Made by a program: the position numbers and the translations under genes. Under the pieces are notes generated by a model. It did not search any database, had not been told where the DNA came from, and saw nothing but the letters and a program-made list of their open reading frames with translations. A stretch of 64,000 nucleotides of DNA from contig CAWJFW010000005.1 of NCBI GenBank assembly GCA_963842305.1, positions 62,001-126,000 on the forward strand, read 5' to 3'. Positions 16,931 through 25,528 of this stretch are shown here, in pieces. How positions within the stretch are numbered: position 1 is the stretch's first letter; each line of letters starts with the position of its first letter. This DNA is from JAIBJN01 sp963842305 (GTDB lineage: Bacteria; Actinomycetota; Thermoleophilia; Gaiellales; Gaiellaceae).

Positions 16931-17545
16931 GTGACTGATACCGCGTACCCCTCCCCTGCGGAGCGGCCGGAGCCTGCTCGGCGGAGGAGACGTCGCCGGC
17001 GTGGGAAGCAGTCCGCGAGCAGCACACCCTCGCCTGCTCCGGCCACCGGCGGGCTGATCCCGCCCGTGATCAAGGTCGAGATCCAGAACATCGACCAGCT
17101 GAGCCGTGGCGCACCGGCCGGCACTCCCGACGACGCCGAGTACGCCGCGGCCCGGCGCGAGCTCGAGGAGCGGGAAGCGCGGCTCGCCGCGCTCGAGGTG
17201 GATCTGGACGAACGCCGCCGGCGAGTGGAGGAGCTCGAGGAGAAGGTCGGTTCCGAGGCAGCGGTCTTCGAGTCCCGCGAGAGCCTCGAGCGCCGCGAGC
17301 GTCGGACGGGCGAACTCGAGCAGCAACTGCGCGAGCGGAGCCGTGAGCTCGATCAGCGCGAGAACGATGTCGAAGCGAGAAAGGCCGTCCTCGAGGCGGA
17401 TCTCGAGCTGCGAGAGGAAGAGGTCGAGCGTCGGGAGGATCTCCTGGCGATTCGCGAGGAGCGGCTCGCCGACCGGCAACGCGAGCTCGGTGTCTACGTC
17501 TCCCAGATCCAGGGGAACATCGAATCGCAGTGGGCGGCGGGGTAG
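16931..17545 (+). CDS. Coiled-coil protein of unknown function
   Basis: 204 residues from GTG 16931. Residues 1-40 are Pro/Arg-rich and basic (RRRRRRRRGK). From about residue 70 to 190 there is an almost unbroken run of Glu/Arg/Leu heptads (repeated ELEERE, RREDLL, RERSREL patterns), a long charged coiled coil. No catalytic domain. It lies 28 bases before rplY in the same direction. Possibly structural or scaffolding; no functional claim. Confidence 0.65.
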   Translation: MTDTAYPSPAERPEPARRRRRRRRGKQSASSTPSPAPATGGLIPPVIKVEIQNIDQLSRGAPAGTPDDAEYAAARRELEEREARLAALEVDLDERRRRVEELEEKVGSEAAVFESRESLERRERRTGELEQQLRERSRELDQRENDVEARKAVLEADLELREEEVERREDLLAIREERLADRQRELGVYVSQIQGNIESQWAAG

Positions 17546-17573
17546 CGCCGCTCAGCTACACTTGCCCGCCGGT

Positions 17574-18290
17574 ATGGCCGGTGAGCGAATCAAGCTTGAT
17601 GTGAAGCCGCGCGAGGAGGCGGGCAGTGCCGTTTCGCGCCGCCTTCGCGCGAACGGTCTCATCCCCGGCGTCCTCTACGGAGCCGGCAAGCAAGCGCATC
17701 CGTTCGCGGTCGAGGAGCGCGAGCTCCGCCGTGTCCTCACGGGCGAGCACGGCCTCCACACCATCGTCGACGTCGTCTTCGACGGACAGAAGACCGCGCA
17801 CCACGCAGTTCTCAAGGAGTATCAGCTCGATCCCGTGCGGCCGAGGCTGCTCCACATCGACCTGCACGAGGTGCGCCTCGACCAGGTCATCCAGTCCCAG
17901 GTTGCCGTCGAGCCCGTCGGCGAGTCGCCCGGCGTAAAGGAGGGCGGCGTCCTGACGCTCGTCCTTCGCGAGGTGAACGTCGAGGCCTTGCCGATGGAGG
18001 TGCCCGACCGGCTCGAGCTCGACATCTCAGCCATGACGATCGGAGACAGCCTCCGCGTCGCCGACATCGTCGCGCCGGCGAGCGTGAAGCTCCTCGACGA
18101 CAGCGATGCCGTCGTCCTGACGGTCACGCCTCCGACGAAGGTCGAGGAGCCCGAAGAGGTCGAGGAGGAGATCGAGGGCGAGGAAGGCCTCGAGGGCGAA
18201 GGCGAGGGCGAGATCGAAGGCGAGTCCGCTCCGTCGGCCGACGCGGACGCCGAGGGCGAGAGCGGCAGCGAAGAGCCCGGCGAAAGCTAG
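17574..18290 (+). CDS. rplY: 50S ribosomal protein L25 / general stress protein Ctc
   Basis: 238 residues, CTC-type L25. N-terminal L25 domain binds 5S rRNA (about 1-90: IKLDVKPREEAGSAVSRRLR, GLIPGVLYG, FAVEERELRRVL), then the TL5 C-terminal beta domain to about 185. The last 50 residues are a very acidic Glu/Gly tail, probably disordered. ATG at 17574 gives the family N-terminus. The order prs-ctc-pth is shared with Bacillus. Confidence 0.95.
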   Translation: MAGERIKLDVKPREEAGSAVSRRLRANGLIPGVLYGAGKQAHPFAVEERELRRVLTGEHGLHTIVDVVFDGQKTAHHAVLKEYQLDPVRPRLLHIDLHEVRLDQVIQSQVAVEPVGESPGVKEGGVLTLVLREVNVEALPMEVPDRLELDISAMTIGDSLRVADIVAPASVKLLDDSDAVVLTVTPPTKVEEPEEVEEEIEGEEGLEGEGEGEIEGESAPSADADAEGESGSEEPGES

Positions 18291-18299
18291 GCCCTCTCG

Positions 18300-18902
18300 A
18301 TGCGCTTCTTCCGTCGGGGCGCGCCGGCCTCGACGCTCGACGTGCTCGTCGCGGGTCTCGGGAATCCCGGCCGCAAGTACGAGCGAACGCGTCATAACGT
18401 CGGGCGCATGGTCTGCGCCGAAGTCGCCCGCCGACACGGCGCCACAGGCCGCTCGAAGTTCTCAGGGAGCCTGGTCGAGCTCCGGCTCGGCGGGGCGCGC
18501 ATTGCCCTGCTTTCGCCCGAGACCTACATGAACGAGTCCGGTCGCTCGGTGGGGGCGGCGGTTCGGTTCTACAAGCTTCCTCCGGAGCAGCTTCTCGTCG
18601 TGCACGACGAGGTCGACCTCGAGCTCGGCCGGCTACAGGCCAGGATGGGTGGAGGTCTGGCGGGTCACAACGGCCTTCGATCGGTGGCGCAGCATCTCCG
18701 CACCCCCGAGTTCATGCGGCTCCGCGTGGGCGTCGGGCGCCCGGAGCGCGGCGATCCGCGCCCCGTCGCCGACTGGGTGCTGACGCCGTTTCCGCCGGAG
18801 GTCGACGTGGAGGCGATCGTGACCCGCGGCGCCGAAGCCGTCGAGACGATCGTGCGCGACGGGCTCGAAGAGGCGCAGCGCCGCTTCAACGAACGCCACT
18901 AG
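18300..18902 (+). CDS. pth: Peptidyl-tRNA hydrolase
   Basis: 200 residues. Releases tRNA from stalled peptidyl-tRNA. Motifs: GLGNPGRKYERTRHNVGRM (with Asn and the catalytic His), KFSGSLVEL, PETYMNESGRSV, VVHDEVDLELG (catalytic Asp) and GGGLAGHNGLRSV. A short N-terminal extension (MRFFRRGAPASTLD) precedes the usual start. Nine bases after rplY, so one operon is likely. Confidence 0.96.
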   Translation: MRFFRRGAPASTLDVLVAGLGNPGRKYERTRHNVGRMVCAEVARRHGATGRSKFSGSLVELRLGGARIALLSPETYMNESGRSVGAAVRFYKLPPEQLLVVHDEVDLELGRLQARMGGGLAGHNGLRSVAQHLRTPEFMRLRVGVGRPERGDPRPVADWVLTPFPPEVDVEAIVTRGAEAVETIVRDGLEEAQRRFNERH

Positions 18903-19142
18903 ACGGCCTCAGACGGGCGGCACACGCGATGTCGTAGGAAGGCGGGCCGCCCTGCTTGAAGGACGACCCGCCGCAGATGCTCCGCGCGCCGTAGCGGCCC
19001 GACGCCGGTGCTCCTCTACTTTCGGCAGAAGGAAGGCCCGACCTTAGGGTTCGTGCAGGTGAGATCGCCGGCCGCGCGGGCACCGTACGAAGTGGCCGGA
19101 GGCTACGATGACCCCGCGGAACCCCGGGTTCCGCCCTTCGTC

Positions 19143-22100
19143 ATGGACCGGACGATCGAAGCCCGTCAACCGGCACTCGCGCCCCTCGTCCGCGAGCTCG
19201 CGGAGAGCGAGCGCCTGCGCGAGTTTCTCGCCGACCCGGGCGACGCGCGCGTCTCCGAGCCGCTCCTCCCGCTCTTCCTCGCGGCTCTCCAGCAGGCCCG
19301 CGGGAGCGGGCTCACGTGCGTGTTCCCCGACGACGCCCAGGCGCGGGATGCCGCCGACGCGGCGGGCTGGTATCTCGGCGAAGACCGGGTGGGCCTCTTC
19401 GCCTCCCGCGGCGTTCGGTGGGGAAGCGGGCTCGAGCCGCCTCCTCATCTGGTGGGAGAACGAGCTCGCGCGCTCGACGTGCTCGCAGCCGGAGGTCTGG
19501 TCTGTGCGTCCGCGCTCGGTCTTGTCGAGGGTGTGCCTCCGCTCGGGCACCGTCCCGAGCCGATCGTGCTCCGCGTCGGCGATGCGCCGGGCGCCGAGGC
19601 GCTGTCGATGCGCCTCGCCCTTGCGGGCTACGAGCGCGTGCCGCAGGCCGAGACGCGCGGGCAGTTCGCCGTTCGGGGCGGGATTCTCGACGTGTTCCCG
19701 TCGACCGGCCGCGACCCCGTCCGCCTCGAGCTCTTCGGCGACGAGATCGAGTCGATGCGCGCGTTTTCCCCGTTCACGCAGCGGACGCTGCACGCGCTCG
19801 ACGAGGCGACCGTGTACCCGGCGGCCGAGCGGCGGGCCGATCTCGTTGAGCCGATGCTCGCGGACGAGGGGGAGGCCGCTCCGCTCCCGGACGACCTCGT
19901 CATGCCCATCGCAGCGCCGGACGTGGTCTGGGAAGCCGACGAGGCGGCGCAGGTCGTCGCCGAGGAGCTCGGTGCCGAGCTCGCGCTCGGGGCTGCGCTT
20001 CGCCTTTCCCAGCTCCCGGCCGGCCAGCGGCATGCGTTCGAGGCGCAACGGCCGGCGATCGCTGCCCGCGGCCTCGCCGAGGCGGAGCGAGACCTACTCG
20101 CGTACGTCCGCGGCGGGCACCGGGTCGTCGTCACGTTCGCGCACCTCGGCGAAGCGCAGCGGACGAAGGGGCTACTGAGGCGCCTCGACGCGCTCGTCCT
20201 CGGCGAGGGGGCCGAGCTGCCGACCGAGCCCGGTCTCGTCTTTGCGGTCTCGGCTGCCCGCCGCGGGTTCGTCCTCCGCGACCTCGACCTGATCCTTCTC
20301 CCGGACACCCAGGTCTTCCGCAAGCGCCCGCCTCGCACGGACGTCAGGGTCGGCCGGGCGCTCCAGAGCTTCGCCGACCTGCGCACCGGCGACCACGTCG
20401 TCCACGAAGACCACGGAGTCGGCAAGCTCCTCGGCTTCGAGACGAAGACCGTCGCGGGCGTCACGCGCGACTATCTCTTCCTCGCGTTCAAGGGCGACGA
20501 CCGCCTCTACGTTCCGCACGAGCAGATCGCGAAGGTCTCGCGCTACGTCGGCGCGAACGGGCACGCACCGGCGCTCTCCAAGCTCGGCGGTAAGGCCTGG
20601 CAAACGATCAAGAACCGCGCGCGGGCCGGCGCGCAGACGCTCGCGGGGGAGCTGCTCGTCCTCTATGCCCAGCGCCAGCGCGCCGAAGGCGTGGCGTTCG
20701 AGGCCGACGGCGAGCTCGTCGAGCGTCTCGAGTCCAGCTTCTCCTACGAGGAGACCCCCGACCAGCGGCAGGCGATCGAGGTCGTCAAGGAGGATCTCGA
20801 GGCGCCGCGGCCGATGGATCGGCTCGTGTGCGGTGACGTCGGCTACGGCAAGACCGAGGTCGCGGTGCGGGCCGCCTTCATCGCGGTTGCGAACGGGGCC
20901 CAGTCGCTCATGCTCGCACCGACGACGATCCTCGCCCAGCAACACTGGAACACGTTCCGGGAGCGCTACCGGGATCTCCCCGTCACCGTCGACATGGTGA
21001 GCCGCTTCCGCAGGCCCGCCGACGTGAAGCGGGTGCTCGCGGACTTCGCCGCGGGGAAGGTCGACGTCCTCATCGGAACTCACCGCGTGCTCTCCCGGGA
21101 CGTCGTCGCCAAGAACCTGGGGCTCGTGATCGTCGACGAAGAGCAGCGCTTCGGCGTCGCCCAGAAAGAGCTGCTCCGGCAGCTCCGTCTCGAGCTCGAC
21201 GTGCTGTCGCTGTCGGCGACGCCGATCCCGCGGACCCTCCACATGTCACTGGCCGGGCTCCGTGACATCAGCGTCATCGAAACACCGCCGCAGGGCCGCC
21301 TGCCGATCCGGACCCACGTCGGCGAGTACGAGGAGGAGGTCATGCGGGAGGCGCTCGTGCGCGAGCACGAGCGCGGCGGCCAGTCCTTCTACCTGCACAA
21401 CCGCGTCGAGACGATCGACGAAGCGGCCGAGCACCTCCGACAACTCTGCCCGGAGCTCCGTTTTCTCGTAGCTCACGGGCAGATGCCAGAACGAGAGCTC
21501 GAGGGCCACATGCTCTCCTTTCTCGCCGGGGACGCCGACGTGCTCGTGTCCACGACCATCATCGAGTCGGGACTCGACATCCCTCAGGCGAACACGCTCG
21601 TCGTCGAGCGCGCGGACGCGCTCGGATTGGCGCAGCTCTACCAGATTCGCGGCCGGGTGGGCAGGAGCGACGTCGTCGCCCACGCATATCTTTTCTATCC
21701 CGACGGCCAGGAGTTGACGCCGGAGGCCCGGGCCCGGCTCGCCACGCTCGCCGACCACACGGAGCTCGGCAGCGGCTTCGCCATCGCGATGCGCGATCTG
21801 GAGATCCGCGGGGCCGGCAACCTCCTCGGGGCCGAGCAGTCGGGCCACGTGGCCGCGATCGGCTTCGAGCTCTACGTCGAGCTCCTCGGCGAGGCGGTCG
21901 CGGAGCTGAGCGGGACCCGCCGGCCCGTGGCGAGGCCGGTGCGCGTCGACGCGCAGGTGGATGCTTTCGTCCCGACCGAGTACATGCCCGCCGAGGCGCA
22001 GAAGATCGACCTGCACCGGCGCCTGGCGCTCGCCGAGTCCGAGGACGAGCTGCGCGAGCTCCGGGCCGCGACCGAGGACCGGTTCGGGCCGGTGCCCGAG

Positions 22101-22358
22101 CCGGTCGAGAGCCTCTTCGCCATCCAAGAGGTCAAGCTGAAGCTGGCGCGTATCGGCGCCGACTACCTCGTTTTTCGGAGCGGCCGCGCGGTCGTCGGGC
22201 CGCTCGTGCTCGGCTCCACGGAGCTGCGGGAGCTCCGCTCGACGGCGCCGATCGCCGTGTACTCGAGCGCGAAGCGCGAGCTTACGCAGCGGGGCGAGCG
22301 GTTCCCCGAAGCGGTCGAGCTCGTCGATGCTATCCTCGATTTACGGCTTTCGGCCTAG
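19143..22358 (+). CDS. mfd: Transcription-repair coupling factor Mfd
   Basis: 1071 residues from ATG 19143. An ATP-dependent translocase that removes stalled RNA polymerase and recruits UvrA. N-terminal UvrB-like domains to about 330; RNA-polymerase-interacting CarD-like domain (HVVHEDHGVGKLLGFE) about 415-480; RecG-type motor with Walker A GDVGYGKTE, VDEEQRFGV and SATPIPRTL, then the RGRVGRSD motif; C-terminal TRCF domain. An in-frame start at 19008 exists, but the extra 45 residues do not look Mfd-like. The N-terminus is short compared with E. coli. Confidence 0.96.
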   Translation: MDRTIEARQPALAPLVRELAESERLREFLADPGDARVSEPLLPLFLAALQQARGSGLTCVFPDDAQARDAADAAGWYLGEDRVGLFASRGVRWGSGLEPPPHLVGERARALDVLAAGGLVCASALGLVEGVPPLGHRPEPIVLRVGDAPGAEALSMRLALAGYERVPQAETRGQFAVRGGILDVFPSTGRDPVRLELFGDEIESMRAFSPFTQRTLHALDEATVYPAAERRADLVEPMLADEGEAAPLPDDLVMPIAAPDVVWEADEAAQVVAEELGAELALGAALRLSQLPAGQRHAFEAQRPAIAARGLAEAERDLLAYVRGGHRVVVTFAHLGEAQRTKGLLRRLDALVLGEGAELPTEPGLVFAVSAARRGFVLRDLDLILLPDTQVFRKRPPRTDVRVGRALQSFADLRTGDHVVHEDHGVGKLLGFETKTVAGVTRDYLFLAFKGDDRLYVPHEQIAKVSRYVGANGHAPALSKLGGKAWQTIKNRARAGAQTLAGELLVLYAQRQRAEGVAFEADGELVERLESSFSYEETPDQRQAIEVVKEDLEAPRPMDRLVCGDVGYGKTEVAVRAAFIAVANGAQSLMLAPTTILAQQHWNTFRERYRDLPVTVDMVSRFRRPADVKRVLADFAAGKVDVLIGTHRVLSRDVVAKNLGLVIVDEEQRFGVAQKELLRQLRLELDVLSLSATPIPRTLHMSLAGLRDISVIETPPQGRLPIRTHVGEYEEEVMREALVREHERGGQSFYLHNRVETIDEAAEHLRQLCPELRFLVAHGQMPERELEGHMLSFLAGDADVLVSTTIIESGLDIPQANTLVVERADALGLAQLYQIRGRVGRSDVVAHAYLFYPDGQELTPEARARLATLADHTELGSGFAIAMRDLEIRGAGNLLGAEQSGHVAAIGFELYVELLGEAVAELSGTRRPVARPVRVDAQVDAFVPTEYMPAEAQKIDLHRRLALAESEDELRELRAATEDRFGPVPEPVESLFAIQEVKLKLARIGADYLVFRSGRAVVGPLVLGSTELRELRSTAPIAVYSSAKRELTQRGERFPEAVELVDAILDLRLSA

Positions 22359-22369
22359 CCAGCGCGCCC

Positions 22370-23416
22370 ATGCCTCTTTGGATTCGTCTCATCTCCGTCT
22401 TTGCTGCGCTCGCGCTCGGTCTCGCTGCAGCGGGCTGCGGGGGCGGGGACGACGACGAGGGTGCCACGGCCGACGTGCCGGCAGACGCCATTGCCGTCGT
22501 CGGCGATCGGGAGATCCCGAAGTCGGAATACGACCGGCTTCTGGCTCAGGCCCAGCAGACCTACGAGGCGCGGAAGCAGGAGTTCCCGGAGGCCGGGACG
22601 CCCGAGTACGCGCAGCTTCGCAACGCGCTCGTCAAGAGCCTCGTCGAGCAGGCGCAGTTCGAGATCGCGGCCGAGGAGATGGGCATCACGGTGTCGGACG
22701 AAGAGCTCGACAAGCGCCTCGACGAGCTCAAGCAGCAGTTCTTCGACGGGGACGAGGAGGCGTACCAGGCGGAGCTCGAGAAGCAGGGTCTCACCGAGGA
22801 GCAGGTGTTGAAGGACCTGCGCTCGCGCATGATCTCCGAGAAGATCTTCGAGAAGGTCACGAGCGACATTCAGGTCTCCGACGCGGACGTCCAGGCGTAC
22901 TACAACGAGAACAAGTCGCAGTTCGAGCAGCCCGCGTCCCGTGAGGTCCGGCACATCCTCGTGAAGACGAAGGCGAAGGCCGACCAGATCCACCAGCAGC
23001 TGGAGAACGGCGCCGACTTCGCCAAGCTCGCCAGGCAGTACTCGCAGGATCCTTCCTCCAAGGCGTCGGGGGGCAAGTTCACGGCGCAGAAGGGCGCGAC
23101 CGTGGCCCCGTTCGACGAGGTGGCGTTCACGCTGAAGACGGGCGAGCTGTCCGAGCCCGTGAAGACGCAGTTCGGCTGGCACGTCATCGAGGCGATCGGG
23201 CCCGTCGTCGAGGCCTCCACCCAGGAGCTGGCCGATGTCAAGGCGCAGATCTCCTCGACGCTGCTCGACGACACGAAGAACACCACCATCAACGAGTGGG
23301 TCCAGGAGCTCGACGACCGCTTCGCGGACCAGGTCGCCTACGCGCCGGGCTTCGAGCCTCCGCCGGAGTCCGAGTCGACGACCGGCGAGACCGAGACCCC
23401 CACGACCGACGAATAG
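22370..23416 (+). CDS. PpiC-type peptidyl-prolyl isomerase lipoprotein (SurA/PrsA-like foldase)
   Basis: 348 residues. Lipoprotein signal with lipobox LAAAGC (Cys about 24). SurA_N-like helical domain (about 30-180: ADAIAVVGDREIPKSEYDRL) followed by a parvulin domain (about 185-280: REVRHILVKTK, FAKLARQYSQDPSS, GGKF, FGWHVIEA). The C-terminus is an acidic/Thr tail. Probably folds exported proteins outside the membrane. Twelve bases after mfd; in Bacillus the corresponding region carries other genes, so this is an actinobacterial-type insertion. Confidence 0.93.
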   Translation: MPLWIRLISVFAALALGLAAAGCGGGDDDEGATADVPADAIAVVGDREIPKSEYDRLLAQAQQTYEARKQEFPEAGTPEYAQLRNALVKSLVEQAQFEIAAEEMGITVSDEELDKRLDELKQQFFDGDEEAYQAELEKQGLTEEQVLKDLRSRMISEKIFEKVTSDIQVSDADVQAYYNENKSQFEQPASREVRHILVKTKAKADQIHQQLENGADFAKLARQYSQDPSSKASGGKFTAQKGATVAPFDEVAFTLKTGELSEPVKTQFGWHVIEAIGPVVEASTQELADVKAQISSTLLDDTKNTTINEWVQELDDRFADQVAYAPGFEPPPESESTTGETETPTTDE

Positions 23417-23420
23417 CCTC

Positions 23421-24227
23421 GTGAGTGGCGGGGACGGGCTCGACCGGGCGCTCGTCGATCTGCAGGAGCTCGCCGAGCGGCTGCGCCGCGATTGCCCCTG
23501 GGACCGCGCCCAGACGGAGCTGACGATCGTCCCGCACACGATCGAGGAGGCGTACGAGGTAGCCGACGCGGCAGTGGCCGGCGAAGACGGCAAGCTCGTC
23601 GACGAGCTGGGAGACCTCCTCTTCCAGACGGTCTTCCTCGCGCTCTTGCTCGAGGAGCGCGGCGCCGGCGATCTCGCCGGGATCGCGCGGGGGATCCACG
23701 CCAAGCTCGTGCGGAGGCACCCGCACGTCTTCGGCGACGCCGAGCTGACGACTCCCGGGGCGGTCAAGGGCCGCTGGGAGGAGCTGAAGCGCGAGCAGGA
23801 AGGACGCGAGGGGATCTTTCACGACGTCCCCGAGACGCTCCCGGCACTCCTCGGAGCGCGGAAGGTGCAGCGGCGCGCCGCCGCGGCCGGATTCGACTGG
23901 CTCGATACGGCGGGACCGCTCGAGAAGGTGCGGGAGGAGGCGGACGAGCTCGAAGCGGAGCTCACCGACGTGGGCACTCCCGCTCCCGAGACCGAGCCGT
24001 CGAAACGCGTTTTCGGGGAGGTCGGCGACCTGCTCTTCACAGTCGTCAATCTCGCGCGGATGCTCAACGTCGACCCGGAGCTCTCGCTTCGCGCCACAAC
24101 CGCCCGTTTCGTCGACCGCGTCCAATGCGCCGCGGAGCTCGCCGAGCGCGACGGCCGGGACTGGCGCGCGCTCGACCTCGAGGAGCAGGATCGCTACTAC
24201 AGGCTCGCCAAGGAGGCGCTCGCGTGA
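23421..24227 (+). CDS. mazG: Nucleoside triphosphate pyrophosphohydrolase MazG
   Basis: 268 residues from GTG 23421, with two MazG domains. The first has CPWDRAQTELTIVPHTIEEA then DELGDLLFQTVF (EExxE...ExxD metal motif); the second has KVREEADELEAEL then EVGDLLFTVVNLAR. House-cleans non-canonical NTPs. Four-base overlap with eno (GTGA). Equivalent to the C-terminal part of Bacillus YabN, which holds the same place after mfd. Confidence 0.95.
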   Translation: MSGGDGLDRALVDLQELAERLRRDCPWDRAQTELTIVPHTIEEAYEVADAAVAGEDGKLVDELGDLLFQTVFLALLLEERGAGDLAGIARGIHAKLVRRHPHVFGDAELTTPGAVKGRWEELKREQEGREGIFHDVPETLPALLGARKVQRRAAAAGFDWLDTAGPLEKVREEADELEAELTDVGTPAPETEPSKRVFGEVGDLLFTVVNLARMLNVDPELSLRATTARFVDRVQCAAELAERDGRDWRALDLEEQDRYYRLAKEALA

Positions 24228-25501
24228 AGATCGTCAACATCCACGCTCGGCAGATCCTCGACTCGCGCGGCAACCCGACGGTCGAGGTGGAGGTCGGGCT
24301 GGATTCCGGTGCCGTCGGCCGCGCGGCGGTTCCTTCGGGTGCCTCGACCGGGCAGTTCGAGGCGGTCGAGCTGCGTGACGACGACGCCGGGGCCTACCTC
24401 GGCAAGGGAGTCCTCAAGGCCGTGGAGAACGTCGAGCGCGAGCTCGGCCCGGCCCTGACCGGAGCCGACGCCGCCGACCAGGCCGCCGCCGACCGGCTCC
24501 TGGTCGAGCTCGACGGCACTCCCAACAAGTCGCGGCTCGGCGCGAACGCGCTGCTCGGGGTTTCGCTGGCCGTTGCAAAAGCGGCCGCCGCCGAGTCCGG
24601 GAGGTCGCTCTTTCGCCATCTCGGCGGTGACGGGGCCCGGGTTCTGCCGGTGCCGCTCATGAACGTGATCAACGGGGGCGCCCACGCGCAAAACTCGCTC
24701 GACCTGCAGGAGTTCATGGTGGTTCCGGCCGGAGCAGCGTCCTTCTCCGAGGCACTGCGGATCGGCGCGGAGACGTTCCACCGGCTTAAGGAACTCCTGC
24801 ACGAACGCAGGCTCGCCACCGGGGTGGGGGACGAGGGAGGGTTCGCACCCGACCTGCCGTCGAGCGAGGAGGCGATCGCCGTCATCCTCGAGGCGGCCGA
24901 GCGGGCCGGCCATGCCGAGAAGGTCGCCGTCGCCCTCGACCCGGCCACGACCGAGCTCGCCGAGGGCGGCCGGTACCGGCTCCCCGGGGAGGGGCTCGAC
25001 CTCGACGCGGACGGCATGATCTCGCTCTGGGACGAGCTGTGCGGACGCTATCCCGTCGTATCGATCGAGGACGGTCTCGCCGAAGACGACTGGGACGGAT
25101 GGGCGGCCCTGACCGAGCGCCTCGGCGAGCGCGTACAGCTGGTCGGGGACGACCTCTTCGTCACCAATGTCGAGCGCTTGCGACGTGGGATCGAAGCCGG
25201 GGTCGCGAACGCGATCCTCGTCAAGGTCAACCAGATCGGCACCTTGACGGAGACCCTCGAGGCGATCGAGCTCGCCCGGGCGAACGGGTACGCCGCCGTG
25301 ATGTCGCATCGTTCGGGCGAGACCGAGGACACGACGATCGCGGATCTGGCCGTCGCGACCGGCGTCGGCCAGATCAAGACGGGGGCGCCCTCACGGAGCG
25401 ACCGCGTGGCGAAATACAACCAGCTCCTGCGGATCGAGGAAGAGCTCGGTAGCGAGGCCGTCTACCCGGGCTGGTCCGCCTTTCCGCGTGCCGGCCGCTG
25501 A
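24224..25501 (+). CDS. eno: Enolase
   Basis: 425 residues with GTG start overlapping the mazG stop. Glycolytic 2-phosphoglycerate dehydratase. Motifs: ARQILDSRGNPTVEVEV, PSGASTGQFEA, MNVINGGAHAQNSLDLQE, GDEGGFAPDL, SIEDGLAEDDWDGW, GDDLFVTN and the signature VNQIGTLTET then VMSHRSGETEDT. All Mg ligands and the catalytic Glu/Lys positions appear intact. Followed by pyk, giving two consecutive lower-glycolysis enzymes. Confidence 0.97.
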   Translation: MKIVNIHARQILDSRGNPTVEVEVGLDSGAVGRAAVPSGASTGQFEAVELRDDDAGAYLGKGVLKAVENVERELGPALTGADAADQAAADRLLVELDGTPNKSRLGANALLGVSLAVAKAAAAESGRSLFRHLGGDGARVLPVPLMNVINGGAHAQNSLDLQEFMVVPAGAASFSEALRIGAETFHRLKELLHERRLATGVGDEGGFAPDLPSSEEAIAVILEAAERAGHAEKVAVALDPATTELAEGGRYRLPGEGLDLDADGMISLWDELCGRYPVVSIEDGLAEDDWDGWAALTERLGERVQLVGDDLFVTNVERLRRGIEAGVANAILVKVNQIGTLTETLEAIELARANGYAAVMSHRSGETEDTTIADLAVATGVGQIKTGAPSRSDRVAKYNQLLRIEEELGSEAVYPGWSAFPRAGR

Positions 25502-25528
25502 GGGGGGAGAGCCACCGCGCGCGCTAAC

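Noticed and set aside
15663..16934. A 423-codon plus-strand open frame across the gene-poor stretch.
   Set aside because: No recognisable domain, Arg/Ser/Pro-rich, and it runs antisense to the secreted-protein gene at 16356-16772. Treated as a chance frame.
18935..18975. GGCGGG...CCCGCC inverted repeat after pth as a terminator.
   Set aside because: Stem is short, loop long, and no T-run follows; such repeats are common by chance at this GC.
18886..19083. Minus-strand 65-codon frame between pth and mfd (segment ICGGSSFKQGGPPSYDIACA).
   Set aside because: No family, overlaps the end of pth and the mfd leader, no ribosome site. Possible but unsupported.
19008..19142. A longer Mfd starting at 19008.
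   Set aside because: The extra 45 residues do not resemble Mfd N-termini, and the ATG at 19143 gives a conventional start.
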